A DNA stretch of 64,000 bases from UBA2450 sp045226015 (GTDB taxonomy: Bacteria > Bacillota_I > Bacilli_A > RFN20 > CAG-826): assembly GCA_045226015.1 (NCBI GenBank), contig JBGVBY010000013.1, forward strand, positions 62,001 through 126,000, written 5' to 3'. Of this stretch, positions 1-8,382 are shown piece by piece. Position 1 is the stretch's first letter. Each line of letters begins with the position of its first letter. The translations under genes and the position numbers were made by a program. The notes under the pieces were generated by a model. It worked only from the letters and a program-made list of their open reading frames with translations, was not told where the DNA came from and searched no databases.

Positions 1-1954
1 TCCAACCGCTTAAATCAACGCTTGTGATTTCATCTGGATAGTCTTCAACAACTGAAATATTATAAGTTGTACTGACTGTATCACCAATAGTAGCGGTGAC
101 TGTGACAGCGTGTGTGCCAATTTCCATATTGTCTGGAGCACTAACACTATATTCGCTTGCGTTTAAGGCTCTTTCGCTACCATCAGACATATGAGCTGTG
201 ACAATTAAACCACCAGCTGAGAATGTTGGAGCAGAACCTGAATAAACGAATTCTGTTTTATAGTTTGAACAAGTAATGGAATCGAGTGTAATAACCTCGA
301 CTTCATATGTTTGAGTGATTGTATTTCCTTTATGAGTAACACTGACACTAACCTCGTATGTTCCTTTTTTACCGCGATTGACATTAGATGTATCAACATT
401 AACAGCAAAATCAGAATTACCAGCTAAAGGAATCTCAGTTTCTTGAGTAGTAGTGGTTGTAACAAAGATTTTTAATCCAGTTGTAAGACTACCGGTACTA
501 CCTTTTAAGAACTTCGTGATTTCGCTTGGAACATATAAACGAACATTGGAAATACCATTGACAGTGACATTATATGTCGCGGTTTGACCACGATATTTAA
601 CAGTGACTGTTTTAGTTCCAATAGTAGTTAAATCAGGCTCAACGATTTCAATTTTGTTGGATGGAACTGAGTATGTGCCTGCTTCACCATAGTCAGCAGT
701 TACTGTTAATCCACTAGAAGAGAATGATTCATTAGTGTTATAGACAGTTTTATATGTACCACCTAAAGAGATACTTTGAGCATCTCTAACAATCTTAGTA
801 ACTGTAACAGTCTTGGTTAAAGTGGTATTTGCATCTCGTGCAGTAAATGTCCAAGTGTTATTTCCTAATTCTTTTGGTTGTGAAGTCCAAGTGAAGTTAG
901 CGCTTGTGGCTGAAACAGTGGTTTCTGATCCATCTGAGTATTTGAAAGTAACTTGAGTAGGAATTGCTGCATCCGGCTCAATTAAATATTTATAGTAAAC
1001 TTTGGAATTTTCAGTTGCGATTCCAGAAGCATAATCTAAGACAGTAATGTTATAACTTGTGGATTTTCCACCATAGGAAATATTGACTGTTTTAGTACCT
1101 GGAGTAGATGTGCTAGGTGCAGTAAATTGGGCATCTGCTGTAACATCATATGTTCCACCTTCATTTCCACCGAATAATGAATGATAATACCAATGTGAAT
1201 ATACTCTAACATTAGTTTTATCTAATGTTTCATTCATATAGTATGTGTGTTTTGCTGTTCCATGTGTTGCGGTAATTGAGTTTAAGGTTAATGGATAAAT
1301 GTAAACATTTCCTAATTCAAAAGAAACAGTTTTTTCAGTCCAAATTGCTGGCGAACCAACTCCGGCACCGGGTCTCGATTCATCAGAATAAACAATCTCT
1401 ACATATATTCTGTGATACCCACCCTCGTAATATATTCTGCTATTTTCGGACTCAACTTTTGTACTCCCAACTTTAACATCAGTTGTACCTCCATAATATC
1501 CACTCTGTTTATATGTATGGTTTTTTGTTGCATTGAATGGAATTGTTAAATCACAGTATACTACCAGATTTCTCGCCTCAATCTCTGCATAATTATATGT
1601 TGTACTAGATCCATAATATCCACTTACTTGATTATAGAAATCAATGGTTCTAACTATTAAATTATCAATATAAATTTTTAACTTATATAATCTGACAGTT
1701 TTTGTTGTGTTTACACCAAATCCACCATTCATTTTTGATTGAGCAACTAATGAATCTGCAAGTGTTAATTCTAAAGACAGTTCATCAAGCGAAACTTGGT
1801 ATCTTCCACTGCTTGGTATACTTGCTTCCTCACAATTTCCGTATGCTAAAGCAGTATAATCTCTCAATGTTCCAGTAAGGCGAGCTTTGAGTGCATTGTT
1901 AGATTTCCAAGTACCAATTGAAACTAAATCAGAAGACCATGTAGAATCAGACAT
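1..1954 (-). CDS. Ig-like-domain virion protein (partial, C-terminus beyond window)
   Basis: An open frame starts at the ATG at 1954-1952 and runs without a stop to the left edge, so about 651 codons are visible and the C-terminus is missing. The ATG lies 1 base after the stop of the upstream gene, with a GGTGG-type ribosome binding site inside that gene's end. Roughly residues 1-230 show no recognised domain. After that, strand endings of the bacterial Ig-like type (YNITV, YNVTV, YEVEV, YNISV) recur near residues 303, 461, 552 and 634, suggesting at least four tandem Ig-like domains. It is the most downstream visible gene of the phage late operon, so a tail, fibre or surface-decoration protein that binds host or mucus glycans is likely. 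The operon position and Ig-like strands are seen; the binding role is inferred. Confidence 0.8.
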   Translation of the reverse strand, partial: MSDSTWSSDLVSIGTWKSNNALKARLTGTLRDYTALAYGNCEEASIPSSGRYQVSLDELSLELTLADSLVAQSKMNGGFGVNTTKTVRLYKLKIYIDNLIVRTIDFYNQVSGYYGSSTTYNYAEIEARNLVVYCDLTIPFNATKNHTYKQSGYYGGTTDVKVGSTKVESENSRIYYEGGYHRIYVEIVYSDESRPGAGVGSPAIWTEKTVSFELGNVYIYPLTLNSITATHGTAKHTYYMNETLDKTNVRVYSHWYYHSLFGGNEGGTYDVTADAQFTAPSTSTPGTKTVNISYGGKSTSYNITVLDYASGIATENSKVYYKYLIEPDAAIPTQVTFKYSDGSETTVSATSANFTWTSQPKELGNNTWTFTARDANTTLTKTVTVTKIVRDAQSISLGGTYKTVYNTNESFSSSGLTVTADYGEAGTYSVPSNKIEIVEPDLTTIGTKTVTVKYRGQTATYNVTVNGISNVRLYVPSEITKFLKGSTGSLTTGLKIFVTTTTTQETEIPLAGNSDFAVNVDTSNVNRGKKGTYEVSVSVTHKGNTITQTYEVEVITLDSITCSNYKTEFVYSGSAPTFSAGGLIVTAHMSDGSERALNASEYSVSAPDNMEIGTHAVTVTATIGDTVSTTYNISVVEDYPDEITSVDLSGW

Positions 1955-1955
1955 A

Positions 1956-2702
1956 CTATGCACCCACCTTTCTTAAAGAACTAATTACAATTTCCATATT
2001 ATTTAAGTCAGACAAAGTCTTTGGTTTGATGGATGTATCGAAATCCCATTCCCAAAAGCGTGTAGTTCTGACATCAACGCCATTATCAATATATGTGCCA
2101 CTAACGAGTTTGTTCTTTCTCCATTGAGTCATTAAATTGACATCGTCATAAGCACTAACTAGGTTGGTTGGAGCATCTTTATAAGTGACACCGATAGAAG
2201 TAGTTGGAATATAGGTATAATCACTATCTTCAACCTCTACGAGTTCATAACTAGGAGCAATTCTTAACATTAAGTATTTGTTGCCACCTAAAATATAGAG
2301 CCTTTTTCCGCTTGCTCTCATAAGTGATCGGTAATCTTCTAATTCATAAGTGCTAATCTTAATGAAATAGGCATCTAAGAATGAATATTCTTTACCGATT
2401 TTGAATCCTTCGTATAAGAACTTTCCAATATGGAAAATGTGATGCTCATAGCCATCTTCTGCCTCGAATTTGATGTAGCTGTTAACTCTACCTTCAACTT
2501 TAGCGATTTGCTCCCAAGCATCACGAGTTTGGTTAATTCCATCTTTGAAGATAATATTCAAAATATCTCTAGCGTTATTGTTGGCAAGATTAGTTTCCGC
2601 TTCTTGATAGTCAACACCGGCAAAAGAGCCAGTAGTGAATGTCTTTCTACTGGAAAGGTTTTGATTCGCTAATGTGATTTTGAACTTATCCTTATTTGCC
2701 AT
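1956..2702 (-). CDS. Putative phage virion structural protein
   Basis: This 248-residue protein has no family I recognise. It is soluble, without signal peptide or membrane segment, and mixed alpha/beta in composition. It sits in the late operon between the connector-like gene (9 bases upstream) and the Ig-like virion protein (1 base downstream), so it should be a virion component made late. Its place after the capsid and connector genes fits a tail, head-closure or fibre-base protein. Nothing in the sequence singles out one of these. The gene is complete and intact. Confidence 0.7.
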   Translation of the reverse strand: MANKDKFKITLANQNLSSRKTFTTGSFAGVDYQEAETNLANNNARDILNIIFKDGINQTRDAWEQIAKVEGRVNSYIKFEAEDGYEHHIFHIGKFLYEGFKIGKEYSFLDAYFIKISTYELEDYRSLMRASGKRLYILGGNKYLMLRIAPSYELVEVEDSDYTYIPTTSIGVTYKDAPTNLVSAYDDVNLMTQWRKNKLVSGTYIDNGVDVRTTRFWEWDFDTSIKPKTLSDLNNMEIVISSLRKVGA

Positions 2703-2711
2703 AACAATTAC

Positions 2712-3338
2712 CTAGAGTTTGTATTTAGCGCGAGTTTCGGATTGATAGACGATAGTTTGTCTTTGATCAACCTCGTTCACGAATTGTTCGAAGTAGTTGA
2801 GATAGCGTTTACATCTATCTGGATCAACATCTTCCCAAAGTTCAGATTTGACAAAATAGTTAATGTAATTACAAAGTTCATCGGTTAATCCATATTTGCT
2901 TTCGAGGTCATCTTCGCTGTCGATGTCAGTCTCGGTGAAGTTTGGAATCTTTCTTTCGTATGCAATATGAATAGTGGAGTTAAGACCATATCCTAAATAG
3001 AGCATATTTTGTCCAACAACTGACCAACCAATCCAATATGGTTTACCGTCACGCATAATGAAAACTGAACGGATTTTTCTAATATCTTTGATAGAAGAGA
3101 TATCATAGATATCCTTTGTTTCATCAGCGGTTAAAGTTGTATGTTTCAATTCAATTTTTCCCGCAGTAATTAAACGAGAAATTGCTTTATTGATAGAAAT
3201 GAACACATTATTGATTTCAGCGGTGTAATCTGGATTCTCGATGAGAGTTCCATCACGTAAAAATTCCACTTTCAAATTAGTGTCATCGTTATGTAGAGTT
3301 TCTTTCAAACAATTGATTACTAAGTCAGCGAATCTCAT
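2712..3338 (-). CDS. Putative head-tail connector/adaptor protein
   Basis: This is a 208-residue protein. I place the start at the ATG at 3338-3336, because an AAAGGAC ribosome binding site of the kind used by the neighbouring late genes lies just upstream; the open frame extends further but only through an intergenic structured element. The N-terminus is a helix of the type found in phage head-tail connectors (short hydrophobic helix, then INKAISRL). The C-terminal third, with the stretch LTDELCNYINYFVKSELW followed by a helix containing NYFEQF, resembles the oligomerisation helices of podovirus-like adaptors. Its position after the capsid gene agrees. The family assignment is inferred from pattern and context only. 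Confidence 0.55.
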   Translation of the reverse strand: MRFADLVINCLKETLHNDDTNLKVEFLRDGTLIENPDYTAEINNVFISINKAISRLITAGKIELKHTTLTADETKDIYDISSIKDIRKIRSVFIMRDGKPYWIGWSVVGQNMLYLGYGLNSTIHIAYERKIPNFTETDIDSEDDLESKYGLTDELCNYINYFVKSELWEDVDPDRCKRYLNYFEQFVNEVDQRQTIVYQSETRAKYKL

Positions 3339-3373
3339 AATTTGTCCTTTCTTTAATTTTTGGTATATTCGGC

Positions 3374-3455
3374 GCTTCGTATAGGAATTGCACCTATAAG
3401 GCGGTGACGTGCCTCTCTTAGAGCGAAGCATGTATGCCGTACATTACATACGGCA
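3374..3455 (-). ncRNA. Candidate structured intergenic RNA with tRNA-like fold
   Basis: Read on the minus strand, a 7-bp hairpin (arms 3449-3455 and 3435-3441) is followed by a closed three-way junction. The closing stem GCTTCG/CGAAGC pairs 3424-3429 with 3374-3379. Inside it are a 5-bp stem with an 8-base loop (3398-3415, one G-T pair) and a 5-bp stem with a 7-base TGCAATT loop (3381-3397). The outline is a tRNA-like element lacking a D-arm. It sits between two late genes. The pairings are seen; a function (mRNA processing, decay or translation control) is unknown. Confidence 0.4.
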
Positions 3456-3461
3456 GGGTTA

Positions 3462-3695
3462 TTATTTGAAAGAATCTTCTAATTCTTTCATACGTTTTCT
3501 GTATTCGTCTTTTGCTTTTTTGGCTTCAACAATCCAATTGTTGACAACTTCAGCAACATTTGCTGGAACCATAGTTGGTTCATCAACAGGAATTGCATAA
3601 TCAACGCCATTAACGGTAACAACTTTCATTTGTTCCCATTCGTTTAGAGCATCAGCAGGAATAGTTACGCTAACGTATTTTTCTTTTTCTGCCAT
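3462..3695 (-). CDS. Small hypothetical phage late protein
   Basis: This is a 77-residue protein. The start is the ATG at 3695-3693, because a GGTGG-type ribosome binding site lies 8 bases upstream; an in-frame GTG further up coincides with that site. The N-terminal half is beta-rich and includes VDYAIPVDEP. The C-terminal 30 residues form one strongly charged helix (KKAKDEYRKRMKELEDSFK). Placement directly after the major capsid gene suggests a head decoration, head-completion or regulatory protein. I do not recognise a family. Confidence 0.7.
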   Translation of the reverse strand: MAEKEKYVSVTIPADALNEWEQMKVVTVNGVDYAIPVDEPTMVPANVAEVVNNWIVEAKKAKDEYRKRMKELEDSFK

Positions 3696-3782
3696 TAGTT
3701 TTGCCACCTTTCTTTTTTAAGGATTGGGGTTGATTAAGGCTCAACCCCTTAAGCCTATTGGAATCAACTTATAGTCCTAAGA

Positions 3783-5033
3783 CTAGTCAGAGACTGCGTT
3801 AGCAGCAACGAGTGTAACTGCAGAAGCGCTCTTCTTGACTTGGACAAAGATAGTTGCATCTGCTGCTGTACCTTGGACGATATCAACACCAACGAATGAT
3901 CCAGTTGTCCAAACTGTTGAAGCTAAGTGGTAACCACTACCTGCTTTAGCAGTGACTTTGAGTAATGCGCCAGGAGCAACATTACCAATCACTTCGATTT
4001 CAGCAATGTTTGTACCTTTTGTTAAGGTTGGAGTGATTAAACCAGATGCGCTGCGGTAATCAGTTCTTGAAGCATCAGTAACTGGGCTACCAACTGCGGA
4101 ACCATAACACTCATATCTAACGAGAGCTTCGTCTCTTAACACTCTGGTAGCAAAGCCATCGTGTTTCCAAGCGAGAGAGCCACGTTGATTTAATGGGTCA
4201 CTGGAACCTGAGGAACCAGGTGCCTTATAGATGATATCGAATCCGCCAGCGGCATCTTCACCATCAATGGCAACAGCACCAAACGCTTCTTTACCAAATG
4301 CTAAGCAGCAGTGGACGTTTGTGCTTGGGTTTGGACACTCGTTAGAAACGATGAAACGGAATCCGCCATAAGCGCCAATTTCGCCTTTTTCGATTTTAAC
4401 TGTGTCTCTGTATTTTTCGATGTCGGTTAAGGATCCACTAGATGTATCACCACGGACATCAGCTTCGATTTCTGGTGGAATTACAAATCTGTAATAACCA
4501 TCTTCGAATGGTTCAACGCCTCTACGTTTGAAGTATGCTTTGATTTGATTCACATCGGAGAGATGGAAATTGTAAGTAGCGCTGGACAAACCTGCTCTGT
4601 TTACTGCACCATTAGCATATTTAACGTTTAATCCGTTGAAGATTTTTTGGCATAATAAGCCTCTCATTCTATTTCTAGCGTTCTTACCAAGTAATTTGCC
4701 AGAGATAGCGAGTTGCTTATCAAGACCGTATTTAAGCATCTTGTCGGTTAATGGAACAAAGTTACCTTCTTGGTAAGCCTTGACCATGAAATCGACTAAG
4801 GAATACTTAAGACCAGCAGGTGTAACACCTTCAATCAAGTGATCTGTGGTGTCTGGGAGATCTTTATACATTCTCCAAGAGTATTCATCACTTGTTGGGT
4901 CGTAATTAACTTTTTCTGCGTGTTTGAAGAAGACATCTTCTTTTAATTCGTCTAATTCATACATCACAACTTTTTGTGTGAACTCTTTTTGTTCTTGTGA
5001 AAGTTCACTGGATGTCATTTTGACTTCGTTCAT
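3783..5033 (-). CDS. Major capsid protein, N4-gp56 family-like, with C-terminal extension
   Basis: This 416-residue protein forms the phage head shell. The central and C-terminal core carries the pattern of the N4-gp56 major capsid family: a short AFGKEAFGAV segment around residues 245-255, then QRGSLAWKHDGFATRVL and an LVRYE ending near residue 310. The order scaffold-like gene then capsid gene agrees. Roughly the last 90 residues, after the VRYECYG region, are small-residue and beta-rich (IEVIGNVAPGALLKVTA) and look like an added Ig- or adhesion-like surface domain. A GAAGGAC ribosome binding site precedes the ATG. The family call rests on motif memory, not an alignment. Confidence 0.75.
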   Translation of the reverse strand: MNEVKMTSSELSQEQKEFTQKVVMYELDELKEDVFFKHAEKVNYDPTSDEYSWRMYKDLPDTTDHLIEGVTPAGLKYSLVDFMVKAYQEGNFVPLTDKMLKYGLDKQLAISGKLLGKNARNRMRGLLCQKIFNGLNVKYANGAVNRAGLSSATYNFHLSDVNQIKAYFKRRGVEPFEDGYYRFVIPPEIEADVRGDTSSGSLTDIEKYRDTVKIEKGEIGAYGGFRFIVSNECPNPSTNVHCCLAFGKEAFGAVAIDGEDAAGGFDIIYKAPGSSGSSDPLNQRGSLAWKHDGFATRVLRDEALVRYECYGSAVGSPVTDASRTDYRSASGLITPTLTKGTNIAEIEVIGNVAPGALLKVTAKAGSGYHLASTVWTTGSFVGVDIVQGTAADATIFVQVKKSASAVTLVAANAVSD

Positions 5034-5050
5034 GATTTAGTCCTTCTTTC

Positions 5051-5845
5051 TTATGAGATTTTTATTTTCCCTTTGGACACTCCATCATAGTATTGAGCGA
5101 ATTCTTCGTTAGTCATCTCTGATATCTTCTTATGAGGAACTTCACGTTCATCATTAGATGCACTACCAGGATTTGAGATTTTTTTAGCAGCTTCTTTCTT
5201 ACCTTCGGTTCCTTTTGGATATGCGCTATCAAACTTAGCAATAATTGTCTTTAGAGGAACTGAACCTAGTAAGCCTTCAGCGAACGCTTGGAATTTTGGA
5301 TCTTTCCAATATCCCTGCAGCTCTTCCTGTGTATGACCTTCATCAAGATAGTCTTTGACTTCTTGGTCTGCTCTATCACGGTCTTTCTGTTCTTGAGTCT
5401 TATTTCTCTCAAGTTCTTCAACCTTCTTAGCAGCAAGTTCACGTCTTACTTTCTCGATTTCAAGAGGATTTTTTGGGTCTAGTCCACGCGAATTAACTTC
5501 GTCTTGGAGTTCATAGAACTCATAGTCCTCATCGGTCTCTATAGGAGCATTGTCACTATAAGGGTTTTTTCCACCGACAGACTTGATACGAGCACGTTTA
5601 TAGCCTTCAGCATCGCCTGCAGCCTTAGCTTTGGCAACGTCACGTTCATGTCTAATTTTAGCGAACTTGGCATCTTCTTCTTTGGACTGAGTCTCGTCAG
5701 GTTTATCTGAGTCTACAACATCAGTTGAAGTGCCTTCAGTTTTGCCCTCTTCTTTAGGTGAATTAGAAGAGTCGACAGTGTCTTCAGCAGGTTTAGAAGT
5801 TTCTTCTTTACCTTCTTCAACAACATTAGTTTCTTTTGTTTCCAT
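5051..5845 (-). CDS. Putative capsid scaffold protein
   Basis: This is a 264-residue, highly charged protein. The start is the ATG at 5845-5843, just after an AAAGGAC ribosome binding site; the longer open frame begins without one. Residues 1-60 are very acidic and rich in Glu, Ser and Thr. The middle is rich in Lys/Glu helix (for example KVEELERNKTQEQKDRDRAD) and should form coiled coil. The C-terminus ends in a small positively charged helix. This profile, and its place between portal and major capsid genes, is typical of the scaffolding protein that templates head assembly and then leaves. There is no visible protease domain. Confidence 0.65.
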   Translation of the reverse strand: METKETNVVEEGKEETSKPAEDTVDSSNSPKEEGKTEGTSTDVVDSDKPDETQSKEEDAKFAKIRHERDVAKAKAAGDAEGYKRARIKSVGGKNPYSDNAPIETDEDYEFYELQDEVNSRGLDPKNPLEIEKVRRELAAKKVEELERNKTQEQKDRDRADQEVKDYLDEGHTQEELQGYWKDPKFQAFAEGLLGSVPLKTIIAKFDSAYPKGTEGKKEAAKKISNPGSASNDEREVPHKKISEMTNEEFAQYYDGVSKGKIKIS

Positions 5846-5951
5846 TTTTGTCCTTTCTAGACCACTACAATGGTAGTGACTCCACATTTACGCTGCGTGG
5901 GTGCGAATTTTATTAAACTCAATTAGTTCAAGATTTTTGAACAAATGAGGT

Positions 5952-8063
5952 TTAATCCTTTTTAGACATTTCTTCTGCGGAAGGTAGTCCAGAACCACCT
6001 TGTCCCTCTTTGAGACGTTTAATTTCTTCATCTCTATTGGTGACCATTTCTTTAGCGGCTCCCAGAGATTCATTGAAGGATTTACGCATACTTTGATTGA
6101 CTGCTTCTTTTTGAGCGGCAAGCGCTTCGAGTTGTTTAACTCTAGATAATGCCATTTGAAGCATTCCGGTCATTTCTTGAATTTGTTGTTTTAATTGGAA
6201 ATTCTCGGATTTTCTTTGTTTAGCAATTAAGACACGGATATCTGCTTTCTTGGATTCAGACATGAGTGGATTTAAGTTCAACCACATTTCGAATGAATCT
6301 GGAGACATCTTTTCATAACCACCATTTAAGAAGAGGTTATTGATTAAGTCAGTGTCGATAATTTCACTGTACTTAGTGCCTTTGCCTGGCTCACAAATGA
6401 TATCGAAGATGTGACCTCTAAGTTCTTCTTCAGGATTGATCTTCCTACGTTGAACTTTGGTTGGCTCACCTTTTCTCTTTGCAGCCTCTTTAGCTGGGAT
6501 TTGAGTACCATCCTCAAGAGTAATTGGTTCATCAGAATTTAGAGCTTCTTTATAGGCTTCTTGTTCTTCTTGGTACTCTGCATCAGTTAACTCATATAAG
6601 TAGTAACTTTCAGGATAGTAGTGTTTGTAGAATTGAAGTCTGATTTCCGCACAGTCGACTAAGAATCTCCAGTAACGGTTTTGTAATACTTCAATACGTT
6701 TATTTCTTTGTTCTTCTAAGATTTGTAACGCATACGCGGTAACATCTTTTAAGTTAGAAGAAGAATCAACGAGTTCATTGGTTCCGGTAATCATCTTTGT
6801 AATATCAATGATAGATGTCACATAATTCATTACTTGACCATTTAATTGGTTGCCTTCGAGACGCTTGATACCAAAGTTATTTCCTGGAGTGTAATCCACG
6901 AAGATTCCACCAGGTGCTCCAGTCCAAGTTTGTCCGTTAGCAGCGCCTTCTTTCATAATAATGGTTGCCCAAGCTGTATCTTGAATCTCTTTAGCGACCA
7001 TTGAGATTATGAAGTTGATAATCTTTTGATTATCTTGGATGTTTTCAATCACTGAACGCCCATATAAGCACTTTCTACGAGGAATGAGAGATAACGCGGC
7101 AATTGGATATAAAGAGAATTTCTCTTTTTCTTCAGTGTGTTTCTCTTCGCTTGAATCTTCTAAGTCTTCATCTTGGAAGGTTGGAACTTCAGGATCGAGT
7201 TCGTATATTTCAATATCATCAGGTGAATATCCATTTTTCTCGGCTTCATCTTTGATTTTGAGTTTCTTTTCAGTAAGGTTTGGATTTAATGAAATTGGAT
7301 CACAGAGTTGAACAGTTCTAGTTGAACGAGTCCAATAGACTTCTCCTTCGATTCTAAAGAAACGAGTAAGAACGGAACAAAGTCCGCTATCCATTAAATC
7401 TTTATCTGTATCATATTTTTCTTTATTAGATGTATAGTCGTCAGGAACGATGAGAGAGATGATTTTGTCATAATCTTTCATGTTTTTAGATACTGTTGCT
7501 CTAACAGCCTTGACTTCCATTCTCTTTTCAAAACCAACCCATTTTTGTTTTTGAATAGAGTCTAATCTAGGATTAGCACATCTAAAATCTTCTAAAGCGA
7601 TAACATCTAGTGCCATTGAGCCTTTTTGTTTGCCTCTAATAGTGGTGACGTCATCACTCCAGTAGTGGTATAAAAAGCCAGTTGCACCAACCAGTGAATC
7701 TCTAACAACGTCATCGCAGTATTGATTCATCTTGATAGATTTTTGTACATATTCATCAAATTTCTTTAATCCATCAGTTGACATATTTTTGTCAAAACAA
7801 GTGAAATTCAATGTGACTGTGGTGCCTAAGATGGTCGCGTGTTGAGAATCAACAACCCAACCACAAATGTTTTCTGTTGCGCGCGGCATATCATCATCAA
7901 AATTTTGAGTTTGACGACCTTCGTACATCGCCCACCATTCAGGGATACAGGCTGAAAAACCTTTGTTCTCCATGTAGTTTTGATGTTTTTCAAAAAGAAT
8001 CGCATCAATCGATTTTTGATTTTCAATACTCTTAGTTGGAACTGGTTTTTTAGTATTGCTCAT
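5952..8063 (-). CDS. Phage portal protein
   Basis: This 703-residue protein should form the dodecameric ring at one head vertex through which DNA enters and leaves. It follows the terminase genes and precedes the scaffold and capsid genes, the canonical order. The central part has portal-like features: RKCLYGRSVIENIQDNQKI followed by a helix and the stretch TGAPGGIFVDYTPGNN, then long helices near residues 420-480. The C-terminal 100 residues form a long coiled coil with glutamine-rich stretches. The start ATG overlaps the end of the upstream gene by 14 bases, with GGGAG eight bases before it. The length is at the large end for portals, suggesting a long-barrel form. Confidence 0.75.
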   Translation of the reverse strand: MSNTKKPVPTKSIENQKSIDAILFEKHQNYMENKGFSACIPEWWAMYEGRQTQNFDDDMPRATENICGWVVDSQHATILGTTVTLNFTCFDKNMSTDGLKKFDEYVQKSIKMNQYCDDVVRDSLVGATGFLYHYWSDDVTTIRGKQKGSMALDVIALEDFRCANPRLDSIQKQKWVGFEKRMEVKAVRATVSKNMKDYDKIISLIVPDDYTSNKEKYDTDKDLMDSGLCSVLTRFFRIEGEVYWTRSTRTVQLCDPISLNPNLTEKKLKIKDEAEKNGYSPDDIEIYELDPEVPTFQDEDLEDSSEEKHTEEKEKFSLYPIAALSLIPRRKCLYGRSVIENIQDNQKIINFIISMVAKEIQDTAWATIIMKEGAANGQTWTGAPGGIFVDYTPGNNFGIKRLEGNQLNGQVMNYVTSIIDITKMITGTNELVDSSSNLKDVTAYALQILEEQRNKRIEVLQNRYWRFLVDCAEIRLQFYKHYYPESYYLYELTDAEYQEEQEAYKEALNSDEPITLEDGTQIPAKEAAKRKGEPTKVQRRKINPEEELRGHIFDIICEPGKGTKYSEIIDTDLINNLFLNGGYEKMSPDSFEMWLNLNPLMSESKKADIRVLIAKQRKSENFQLKQQIQEMTGMLQMALSRVKQLEALAAQKEAVNQSMRKSFNESLGAAKEMVTNRDEEIKRLKEGQGGSGLPSAEEMSKKD

Positions 8064-8382
8064 TTATGTGACTCCCTTGGAAAAGATACGCTTCCATATT
8101 CTTTTTGACGTTGGTCTGATTTTTAACCACTTCGTTATGGATATTGACCGCAATTTGATTAAGTTCTTTCTTAATTTCTTTGCGCATTTCTTCCTTAAAT
8201 CCTTCAAACGAAGCTTTTAAGTCGGAAATTTCTGATTTTAATTCAGCATTTTCGCTCTTTAAGTTGTCAAAAATGCCTTGAATTTCATCTATTTTTAGTC
8301 CAGCAAGTTCGCACATATGGAAAAATTCATTTAATTTTTTCTCATCTTTTCGCGAAATTACGATATGATTGACTTTTTCCAT
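8050..8382 (-). CDS. Coiled-coil phage protein between terminase and portal
   Basis: This is a 110-residue protein that I cannot assign. Residues 1-35 include the segment KLNEFFHMCELAGLK. Residues 36-85 form a heptad-like coiled coil (LKSENAELKSEISDLKASF) with strong Lys/Glu content. It overlaps terL by 25 bases at its start and the portal gene by 14 bases at its end, so it is translationally coupled to both. A GAAAGGA ribosome binding site precedes the ATG. It may help dock terminase to portal or be a minor head component; that is inference from position. Confidence 0.65.
   Translation of the reverse strand: MEKVNHIVISRKDEKKLNEFFHMCELAGLKIDEIQGIFDNLKSENAELKSEISDLKASFEGFKEEMRKEIKKELNQIAVNIHNEVVKNQTNVKKNMEAYLFQGSHINEQY

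Noticed and set aside
3374..3429. Canonical tRNA gene in the late operon.
   Set aside because: Only 56 bases long with no D-arm and a 5-8-5 anticodon-like arm; it does not reach the cloverleaf standard, so it is listed as a structured RNA only.
5888..6121. A 77-codon minus-strand frame overlapping the end of the portal gene.
   Set aside because: It is an alternative frame of the portal C-terminus and has no independent ribosome site or family match.
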